From the NCBI GenBank assembly GCA_964617625.1, contig CAZTZL010000112.1, forward strand, positions 1 through 8,023: DNA of 8,023 nt, in the 5' to 3' direction. A program made the position numbers and the translations under genes. Numbering within the stretch: position 1 is the stretch's first letter; the number at the start of each line of letters is the position of its first letter. This DNA comes from CAZTZL01 sp964617625. Its GTDB lineage: Bacteria > Zhuqueibacterota > QNDG01 > DSAB01. The notes beneath the pieces were generated by a model that made no database searches, had not been told where the DNA came from, and was given only the letters and a program-made list of their open reading frames with translations. Positions 1 through 6,127 of the stretch are shown piece after piece.

Positions 1-62
1 AAAAAGATACAAATGGAAAAGGCCAATTTCAAGGTAAATATTATTTTTGATATGTGTCAATC

Positions 63-87
63 GGATTAACAATCGATTTGTTGATTC
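63..87. repeat. Imperfect inverted repeat, candidate operator
   Basis: A left arm GGATTAACAA (63-72) and a right arm TTGTTGATTC (78-87) are separated by TCGAT. Eight of the ten positions are complementary as DNA, and the two mismatches would form G-U pairs in RNA. The right arm contains the predicted -35 box (81-86) of the pump promoter, which is where a dimeric repressor of TetR or MarR type would typically act on an efflux operon. The alternative is an RNA hairpin ending transcription of an upstream gene, but no clean U-tract follows (TTATTCCCG). The symmetry is seen directly; the role is inferred. Confidence 0.45.
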
Positions 88-109
88 TTATTCCCGATTT
101 GGTTATATT
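81..109 (+). promoter_or_regulatory. Sigma-70-like promoter of the efflux operon
   Basis: The -35 candidate TTGATT (81-86, four of six matches to TTGACA) and the -10 candidate TATATT (104-109, five of six matches to TATAAT) are separated by exactly 17 bases. Transcription would start near 116-118, leaving a leader of about 90 bases before the adaptor start codon. The stretch TATATTTC (104-111) also resembles the Bacteroidota -7 element TAnnTTTG, with a TTTG at 77-80 lying 23 bases upstream, so either promoter convention picks the same place. The surrounding DNA is clearly more AT-rich than the genes. It is the best promoter seen in 1-205, but it is not experimentally supported. Confidence 0.5.
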
Positions 110-205
110 TCAATCATAGGTATGGATTGTGAAATGGATGGCCTTATTCTATTTTTATTCGACTGTCGTAATTTGAGATGACCAAACCTTAATCAGGATA
201 ACTTT
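110..205 (+). other. Predicted 5' leader of the efflux operon
   Basis: This AT-rich non-coding stretch lies between the predicted promoter and the adaptor start. It contains a small interrupted palindrome, CGACTGTCG (160-168). It also contains a 19-codon open frame (ATG 122 to TGA 179-181, with a second ATG at 134) that could be a leader peptide but has no strong ribosome-binding site. AGGA at 195-198 is the ribosome-binding site of the adaptor gene. No riboswitch or terminator fold that I recognise is visible. The bases before it (1-62) hold nothing identifiable beyond possible tails of an upstream gene. Confidence 0.35.
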
Positions 206-1375
206 ATGAAGAAAAAAATTTTAATTGGTGTTGCGATTTTTTTTGGGATATTTCTGATCTGGCGGATATCTTCCCTGATTTTTAGCGGCGGGAAATCGGT
301 ACGTGCGCCGCGTTCTCCGGTTGCAGTTGAAGTGGACAGTGTCTCGTACGGTCCGATTCGGGAAGTTCGACAGCTGACCGGAACCATCTATCCGCAGTAT
401 CAATACATTGCCGCGCCCAAGGTGTCGGGCCGCATACTGCTGATTCGCAAACGCATTGGTGATCCGGTCAGAACCGGTGAATTGATTGCTCAGATTGACG
501 ACGCCGAATACCAGCAGTCCGTCATTGAAGCGGAGGCCAATCTGAAAATCGCGCAGGCATCGCTGGCGGAATCACGCAGCCAGTTTGAACTGGCCGGTCA
601 GGAGAAAGAACGGGCAGAACAACTTCAGGCCAAAGGCATTGCATCTCCTGCAGAACTGGACGCAGCAGTTACCAATTTTTCAGCGCAGAAATCCCGATAT
701 GCCCTGGCTGAGGCCCAGGTTGAACAGCGCGAAGCGGCGCTGAAATCCGCCCGGATCCGACTGGGGTACACCCGTTTGACCGCATCAAAACCAGGATTTA
801 TCGGTGAACGCTTCGTGGATGAAGGGGCCCTTCTCGCTCCGAATGCTGCTGTCGCATCGGTCGTGGGCATTGATTCGGTGATTGTACGCACCACTGTTAT
901 TGAACGTGTTTATAATCAGATCCGGATCGGGCAAAAGGCTTCAGTCACTGTGGATGCTTTTCAGGCACGCCGGTTTCCGGGCACTGTTTCCCGGATCGCT
1001 CCGATGCTTCAGGAAGCCTCCCGCGTGGCACAGATGGAAGTGGAAGTTCGTAACGATTCGCTGCTTCTCAAACCCGGTATGTTCGCCCGGGTCGAAGTCG
1101 TTACTGCCGAGAAAGACAGTGCACAAATTGTTTCCGCTTTGGCAGTGGTGAGCCGGAACGGAGAAAGCGGGATTTTTGTGGTTAACCGTGATGATTCGAT
1201 AGCACACTACGTTCCTGTCAAAACGGGGATCGTTACACCGGATCATGTAGAAATCTTGTCTCCCGTAATCACTGGGTTGATTGTGACCTTGGGCCAGCAC
1301 CTTCTGGATAATGGAAGTCCGGTATTGCTTCCGAAAACATCCCCTGGAACGACGCAAGTGGAGAAAGTACAATGA
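206..1375 (+). CDS. RND efflux periplasmic adaptor (HlyD/membrane-fusion family)
   Basis: This 389-residue protein would be the periplasmic adaptor that joins the inner-membrane RND pump to the outer-membrane channel. Residues 5-26 form one hydrophobic anchor after MKKK. There is no lipobox cysteine, so it is probably membrane-anchored rather than a lipoprotein like AcrA. The order of parts is the family standard: first half of the lipoyl/barrel-hybrid domain about 66-100 (APKVSGRI, then GDPVRTGELIAQID), alpha-helical hairpin about 100-185 rich in Ala, Glu and Gln, second lipoyl half about 186-222 (TRLTASKPGFIGERFVDEG), beta-barrel about 224-300 ending in LKPGMFARVEV, and a membrane-proximal domain about 305-378. 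Length is normal for the family. The ATG at 206 is supported by AGGA seven bases upstream. It overlaps the pump gene by four bases (ATGA), indicating co-transcription and translational coupling. The transported substrate cannot be read from the sequence. Confidence 0.95.
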   Translation: MKKKILIGVAIFFGIFLIWRISSLIFSGGKSVRAPRSPVAVEVDSVSYGPIREVRQLTGTIYPQYQYIAAPKVSGRILLIRKRIGDPVRTGELIAQIDDAEYQQSVIEAEANLKIAQASLAESRSQFELAGQEKERAEQLQAKGIASPAELDAAVTNFSAQKSRYALAEAQVEQREAALKSARIRLGYTRLTASKPGFIGERFVDEGALLAPNAAVASVVGIDSVIVRTTVIERVYNQIRIGQKASVTVDAFQARRFPGTVSRIAPMLQEASRVAQMEVEVRNDSLLLKPGMFARVEVVTAEKDSAQIVSALAVVSRNGESGIFVVNRDDSIAHYVPVKTGIVTPDHVEILSPVITGLIVTLGQHLLDNGSPVLLPKTSPGTTQVEKVQ

Positions 1376-4300
1376 ATATCGCACAGGGTTCGGTACATCG
1401 CCCTATTCTGACAACCATTATTTTTCTTGTTATCATTACACTGGGCCTCGTCTCTTTCAGCCGCCTGTCCATCGATCTCATGCCGGAAATCACATATCCA
1501 ACCATTTCTGTGATCACTACTTATGAAAATGTGGGACCGCAGGAAATCGAAGAACTGGTCTCGCGCCCTATTGAGGAAGCGCTGGCGGCGGTCCAGGGCG
1601 TCCAGGAAATTACGTCCACGTCTACGGAAGGGCGGAGCATGGTGCGCGTTTCTTTCACATGGGGCACCGATCTCGATGTGGCTGCTAATGACATCCGTGA
1701 CCGGATCGATCGCGCTCTTTCCCGTTTGCCGGAAGACATCGACAGGCCCATGATCCGGAAATTTGATCTGTCCGCTTTTCCGATCATGCAGATCGGTATC
1801 GCGAGCAGTCTCAATCCGCTGGATCTCAGGCAGATCGTGGAGGATCAGGTAAAGTACCGGATCGAAAAAGTTCCCGGCGTTGCCGCTGTGGATATCCGCG
1901 GCGGGTTGTACCGTGAAATTCATGTGGATCTCAATGCAGCTCAGTTGAAAGCTCTGGGGATATCCACGGATGAAATTCTTTCGGCTTTGCGCAGTGAAAA
2001 CAGGAATGTGCCGGCGGGTTTGTATAATCAGGGAAACCTGGAAGTGCTCGTGCGCACACAGGGAGAGTACCATGATCTTGATGAAATCCGCAACACGGTA
2101 ATTACCATGCGCAACGGTGCGCCGATTCGGATCATGGACGTTGCAGATGTTCAGGATTCCTGGGAAGAAGTCCGGCAGCTCGTACGCATAGACGGGAAAC
2201 CCGGCCTCAGGATTTCCATCAACAAACAGTCTGGAGCCAATACCGTGGCCGTGGCCCGCGCGGTTCGGGATGAAATGGAGCGGATCAACAGGGACATTCC
2301 ACAGATCCGGCTTGTCCCGATTATGGATACTTCGGTATACATCCGGCAGTCGATCAGCAATGTGGGGAACTCGACTTTGATCGGCGGTTTTCTTGCGGTT
2401 CTCATCCTGTTTCTGTTTCTGCGCAATATTTCAAGCACTCTGATCATTTCCGTGGCCATCCCCATATCGATCATCGCCACATTTGGGCTTATGTATTTCG
2501 GCGGTTTCACTCTGAATATAATCACTTTCGGTGGTCTGGCACTTGGTATCGGCATGCTGGTTGACAATGCTATTGTGGTTTTGGAAAATATTTATCGTCA
2601 TCGTGAAGGCGGTGCCTCCTATATACAAAGCGCACTTGACGGTACGAACGAGGTCTGGTCGGCGATTTTAGCCAGCACACTGACCACGCTTGTGGTTTTT
2701 TTCCCGGTTATTTTTATCCGGGGGATGTCCGGCATTATGTTCCGCCAGATGGCGTATGTTGTCAGTTTCTCCCTGCTCTGTTCCCTCGTTGTGGCACTGA
2801 CGCTTATTCCCATGCTGGCTTCCCGTTTCCTGCGGTTTCAGTCCTCGGCCCATTATAAAAACGAGAGCCGTCTGCACCGGATTTATTCGGCCAGCGAGGA
2901 AGTATTCAAACGGGTTGAGGCACAATATGCCCGTTTGCTGGGATGGGCGCTGACTCATCGGAAAACTGTGTTGTTCAGCGTAGCAGGATTATTTGCCATC
3001 TCGCTTATCCTCATTCGCCTGATCGGTGTTGAACTCATGCCGGCTGCGGATGAAGGGGAGGTACGTGTTTCTATTGAGATGGAAGTCGGCAGCCGGCTCG
3101 AAGTGGTCGATCAGGCCACAAAGACGGTGGAGAATATCATCCGGGAACATGTGCCCGAGGCGGTGTCTATTCTATCGAATATCGGCGGAGGCGGATGGCA
3201 GGCTTCTGGCGGACACACGGCCGAAGTGCGTGTTACATTTGTTCCCCGAAACCGGCGCCATCGCAGCAGTGAACAAATCGCCAATGATTTGCGTAAGAGG
3301 TTCATCGGTCTGCCCGGAGCCACGATACGGACACGGGCAGGACAGGGGCTTTTTCTCTTAAGAATGGGCACAGCAACAGCGAATACGGTGAGTATCGAAA
3401 TTCGAGGTTATGATCTGGAGACCGCACAGAAGCTTACGCAGCGGATCAATGAAGTCGTTCAAAAAATTCCCGGCATTACGGATACCAAAATCAGTCGTGA
3501 AGAGGGAAGCCCGGAGCAGATTCTCCGTATCGACCGGCAAAAAGCAGCCGACCTGGGTCTCGGAGTATCCAGTATCGGAGATGCCCTGCAGACTGCCATT
3601 GGCGGTACCCAGGCTTCGTATTATCGTGAGAGAGGAAAGCAGTACCAGATTCTGGTCCGTTTGAGCGAACAGGATCGGAAGATTCTGAATGAGCTTCTGG
3701 ATCTGACTGTTTTAAACAACCGGGGAGAACCTGTGATACTGCGAAATGTGGTGGAGGCTGTGCATCAGGAGGGGCCTGTCCGTATTGAAAGAAAAAATCA
3801 GGAGCGGATCGTTACTATCGAGGCCAATTTCACAGGACGCGATATGGGTTCCGTGATCCGCGACATCCGCCGGCAACTCGGCACGGTTCCGGTTCCAAAG
3901 GATTTTTCGATTCTTTTCGGCGGAGATTATGAAGAACAGCAGCGGTCTTTCAGGGAACTGCTTCTCGGAATGATTCTCGCCATCTTTCTGGTTTATATGG
4001 TCATGGCAGGGCAATTCGAATCGTTCCGCGACCCGCTTGTGGTTTTATTCTCCATTCCGATGGGATTGATCGGTGTCGTGTTTACTATGATTTTAACCGG
4101 CACTATTTTCAGTATGCAGGCATTTATCGGTTGTATCATGCTGACGGGAATCGTGGTCAATAACGCAATTCTGTTAGTGGATTATACCAACCAGCTCCGT
4201 CACAAGCACAGAAAGAAGCTCTTTGATGCGATTAAACTGTCCGGATCGAGACGTCTCCGCCCCATTCTCATGACCACACTGACCACTGTGCTGGGACTTT

Positions 4301-4455
4301 TGCCCCTGTCTTTCGGTCTTGGTGAAGGTGGGGAAGCGCAGGCCCCCCTGGCACGTGTCGTCATCGGCGGGCTGCTAAGCTCAACTTTGATCACGCTGGT
4401 GCTGATTCCGGTGGTATATTCAATTTTCGAACAAAAGCTGAAAGCTAAAAAGTGA
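1372..4455 (+). CDS. RND efflux transporter permease, HAE-like (AcrB/ACR_tran family)
   Basis: This 1027-residue inner-membrane pump is expected to work as a trimer, exchanging protons for export of its substrate. Its layout is the full RND plan: TM1 (about 11-30), a periplasmic porter/docking loop (about 31-333), TM2-6 (about 334-485), TM7 (about 531-552), a second periplasmic loop (about 553-862) and TM8-12 (about 863-1018). TM4 carries GMLVDNAIVVLEN, with Asp398 matching AcrB Asp407, but Asn399 replaces AcrB Asp408. TM10 has GIVVNNAILLVDY, with Asn930 replacing AcrB Lys940. TM11 keeps RLRPILMTT, with Arg961 and Thr968 matching AcrB Arg971 and Thr978. The TM4 sequence lacks the VDGAV pattern of heavy-metal CzcA/CusA pumps, so an HAE-type pump for organic compounds is more likely. 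The ATG at 1372 has GGAG (1360-1363) eight bases upstream and overlaps the adaptor stop. The substrate is unknown; antibiotics, detergents, lipids or secreted metabolites are all possible. Confidence 0.96.
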   Translation: MNIAQGSVHRPILTTIIFLVIITLGLVSFSRLSIDLMPEITYPTISVITTYENVGPQEIEELVSRPIEEALAAVQGVQEITSTSTEGRSMVRVSFTWGTDLDVAANDIRDRIDRALSRLPEDIDRPMIRKFDLSAFPIMQIGIASSLNPLDLRQIVEDQVKYRIEKVPGVAAVDIRGGLYREIHVDLNAAQLKALGISTDEILSALRSENRNVPAGLYNQGNLEVLVRTQGEYHDLDEIRNTVITMRNGAPIRIMDVADVQDSWEEVRQLVRIDGKPGLRISINKQSGANTVAVARAVRDEMERINRDIPQIRLVPIMDTSVYIRQSISNVGNSTLIGGFLAVLILFLFLRNISSTLIISVAIPISIIATFGLMYFGGFTLNIITFGGLALGIGMLVDNAIVVLENIYRHREGGASYIQSALDGTNEVWSAILASTLTTLVVFFPVIFIRGMSGIMFRQMAYVVSFSLLCSLVVALTLIPMLASRFLRFQSSAHYKNESRLHRIYSASEEVFKRVEAQYARLLGWALTHRKTVLFSVAGLFAISLILIRLIGVELMPAADEGEVRVSIEMEVGSRLEVVDQATKTVENIIREHVPEAVSILSNIGGGGWQASGGHTAEVRVTFVPRNRRHRSSEQIANDLRKRFIGLPGATIRTRAGQGLFLLRMGTATANTVSIEIRGYDLETAQKLTQRINEVVQKIPGITDTKISREEGSPEQILRIDRQKAADLGLGVSSIGDALQTAIGGTQASYYRERGKQYQILVRLSEQDRKILNELLDLTVLNNRGEPVILRNVVEAVHQEGPVRIERKNQERIVTIEANFTGRDMGSVIRDIRRQLGTVPVPKDFSILFGGDYEEQQRSFRELLLGMILAIFLVYMVMAGQFESFRDPLVVLFSIPMGLIGVVFTMILTGTIFSMQAFIGCIMLTGIVVNNAILLVDYTNQLRHKHRKKLFDAIKLSGSRRLRPILMTTLTTVLGLLPLSFGLGEGGEAQAPLARVVIGGLLSSTLITLVLIPVVYSIFEQKLKAKK

Positions 4456-4472
4456 GCATTCAGGATCAGATC

Positions 4473-4491
4473 TTATCTATTCTGAAGATAA
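4473..4491 (+). other. Small inverted repeat in the pump-channel gap
   Basis: Within the 76-base gap between the permease stop and the channel start, TTATCT (4473-4478) and AGATAA (4486-4491) are perfectly complementary with a 7-base loop. An overlapping second pairing is possible between ATAAC (4488-4492) and GTTAT (4506-4510), with an inner CG/CG pair. The stem is short and AT-rich and has no following U-tract, so it is not a convincing terminator. It might affect mRNA stability or tune expression of the channel relative to the pump. TATAAA at 4508-4513 resembles a -10 box but has no matching -35, so I do not call a separate promoter. Confidence 0.2.
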
Positions 4492-4521
4492 CCGATTTCC
4501 GGTCAGTTATAAAGTTTAAAT

Positions 4522-4526
4522 AGGTG
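4522..4526 (+). promoter_or_regulatory. Ribosome-binding site that decides the channel start
   Basis: AGGTG at 4522-4526 matches part of the Shine-Dalgarno consensus AGGAGGTG and lies five bases before ATG 4532. The in-frame GTG at 4526 overlaps this site and has only AT-rich sequence (AGTTTAAAT) upstream, so ATG 4532 is the better start. The difference is two residues. Confidence 0.5.
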
Positions 4527-4531
4527 TGAAA

Positions 4532-6088
4532 ATGATTTTTACCGATTGTCATCAATTATTTCCAGGATTAGCCAGGTCCATTGTCTGGCGAATTTTTGTC
4601 CTGATAGTTGTCCTGGATTCAATCACCGGATTGTCTGCCGCACCTCAGGATGAGGGGACTCAGTCAGCCGTTGAAATCCAAACTTTGGATACACTGCGTA
4701 TTGGACTTCAGGAGGCTATTTTACTGGGGCTTCAAAATAATCCGAGTGTCACCATCCAGCGGCTCGATCCAAAAATCATGAAAACCTATGTCAAAGAAGC
4801 CGGCGCGGACTTTGAACCCGAACTGAGTGCGACAGGAGAGAAGAGCGAGTCGAAATCTCAGCGCCGCCTGGGCGCACTGCCCACACCGCTGGATCTTCAG
4901 GACGACCGGTTCGATATGAGCGCACAAGTCACTGAATTCCTGCCTACCGGAACCACAATTTCCGCTAGCGCGGAAATGACCGGCTCTGTATCCAACCTGT
5001 ACACGGATCAATACACCGGCAGTGCGGACCTGACTGTGACACAGTCCCTGTTGAAAGGGTTTGGCTTTTGTGCGAATTTAGCCAGCCTGCGTCAGGCCCG
5101 GCTGGATGTTGAAATTTCCAAATCCGAACTTAAAGGAGTGGCAGAAGCTGTAACCGCGGACATCGAAAAGGGGTATTGGGATTTGTTCCTCACACAGCAG
5201 GAAATAGATATTCAGGAAAAATCTCTCAATTTAGCCAAGCAGCAGCTCGCCGAATCTCTGGAACGGGTGGCAGTCGGCAAACTGCCCGAACTGGAACTGG
5301 CAGCTGTCCATGCTGAAGTTGCGGCACGCAGCAGTCTTTTAATCGATGCGCAGAGCCGGCATGAACAGGCGCGCCTGCGTTTTCTTTATCTGTTGAATCC
5401 AAGATCCCCGACTTTCTGGTCTATTCTTCCGGTGCCTGTGGAACGGCCGTTTCTGCCTGCAGATTCGTTGGATAAAATTGAGGTTCATGAGGAGGTGGGG
5501 ATGAAATGCCGCCCTGATCTGGAACAGGCCCGCCTCGCTTTGAAAAAAGGTGAAATTGAAGTTGCACGAACCAGAAACGGCCTTCTGCCCCGGCTGGACC
5601 TTTTTATTTCTTTGGGAAGAACATCCTATTCAAAAGTGTTCGAGGAAGCATACCCTGATCTGAAAAGCCCTTTTTATCAAACCAGTGCGGGACTGACGTT
5701 TTCTTTTCCTGTTACGGATCGGAAAGCTTCTGCCCAATGGTCCCGCGCCCGGTATTCCCGGGACCAGCAGGCTCTTGCCGTAGAGAATATGAAAAAACTG
5801 GTTCAGTGGGATATCCGTGCTGCGTATGTGGAGGTACTTCGGTTCCGTCAGCAGATCGAGGCGACCCGGGTGACACGTGAAATGCAGGAGAAAAAAGTTG
5901 CTGCAGAACATGAAAAGTTCCGCGTCGGGAAATCCACAAACTATCTTGTTCTGCAGGCTCAGCGCGATTTCACGGCCAGTCAGTTAGATGAAGCCCGCGC
6001 CATGGTCGCGTATTTAGATGCACTGGTGGATTTATATGTATCGGAAGGCTCGCTTCTTGAAAGACGGGGAATCGGGACGTTTGAATGA
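4532..6088 (+). CDS. TolC-type outer-membrane efflux channel (OEP family)
   Basis: This 518-residue protein is the outer-membrane exit duct of the tripartite pump; such proteins form trimers of a 12-strand barrel plus a long periplasmic helical tunnel. A rather long, Arg-containing n-region precedes a hydrophobic signal core at about residues 20-37 (FVLIVVLDSITGLSAA), with likely cleavage near the LSA-AP stretch. Two OEP repeats follow: about 53-290, beginning with the typical LRIGLQEAILLGLQNNPSV, and about 310-508. Long Gln-, Glu- and Ala-rich helices lie in each repeat. The end carries the family signature FRVGKSTNYLVLQAQRD (about 463-479), followed by a Leu/Val-rich helix and SEGSLLERRGI. 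Length is slightly above the roughly 450-490 usual for mature TolC-like proteins. It follows the pump gene on the same strand with a 76-base gap and no clear terminator, so it is probably in the same operon. GTG 4526 is an alternative start two codons upstream. Confidence 0.94.
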   Translation: MIFTDCHQLFPGLARSIVWRIFVLIVVLDSITGLSAAPQDEGTQSAVEIQTLDTLRIGLQEAILLGLQNNPSVTIQRLDPKIMKTYVKEAGADFEPELSATGEKSESKSQRRLGALPTPLDLQDDRFDMSAQVTEFLPTGTTISASAEMTGSVSNLYTDQYTGSADLTVTQSLLKGFGFCANLASLRQARLDVEISKSELKGVAEAVTADIEKGYWDLFLTQQEIDIQEKSLNLAKQQLAESLERVAVGKLPELELAAVHAEVAARSSLLIDAQSRHEQARLRFLYLLNPRSPTFWSILPVPVERPFLPADSLDKIEVHEEVGMKCRPDLEQARLALKKGEIEVARTRNGLLPRLDLFISLGRTSYSKVFEEAYPDLKSPFYQTSAGLTFSFPVTDRKASAQWSRARYSRDQQALAVENMKKLVQWDIRAAYVEVLRFRQQIEATRVTREMQEKKVAAEHEKFRVGKSTNYLVLQAQRDFTASQLDEARAMVAYLDALVDLYVSEGSLLERRGIGTFE

Positions 6089-6127
6089 TTGATCTTTAAT
6101 ATTGTATTCAGTTACACCTTCCTTTAA
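6089..6127. other. Convergent intergenic gap without a clear terminator
   Basis: These 39 bases separate the stop of the plus-strand channel gene (TGA 6086-6088) from the stop of the minus-strand hydrolase gene (TAA, 6130-6128). The stretch is AT-rich. The only symmetry is a weak TTAAT/ATTAA pair (6124-6128 and 6135-6139) that reaches into the hydrolase gene. I see no GC-rich stem with a U-tract on either strand, so termination is either Rho-dependent or occurs inside the neighbouring genes. Confidence 0.4.

Noticed and set aside
1..69. Possible C-terminal tail of an upstream plus-strand gene (for example frame 3 ending at TGA 48-50, with a GKGQFQGKYYF-like end, or frame 1 ending at TAA 67-69).
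   Set aside because: Two frames stay open from position 1 for less than 25 codons, which is expected by chance. There is no recognisable motif, and the start would lie outside the window. I cannot choose between frames or show that either is coding.
1243..2073. 276-codon minus-strand open frame opposite the adaptor-permease junction.
   Set aside because: It lies fully antisense to two well-supported conserved genes, shows His/Cys/Arg-rich shadow composition and no recognisable domain, and spans their junction.
2151..2958. Several minus-strand open frames of 65-138 codons inside the permease gene.
   Set aside because: They are antisense shadows of the RND reading frame; the sense frame encodes the conserved transmembrane motifs without interruption.
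1372..4455. Heavy-metal exporter (CzcA/CusA type) assignment for the permease.
   Set aside because: TM4 reads LVDNAIVVLEN instead of the VDGAV-type motif of metal pumps, and no metal-binding or metal-responsive neighbour is seen, so an HAE-like label fits better.
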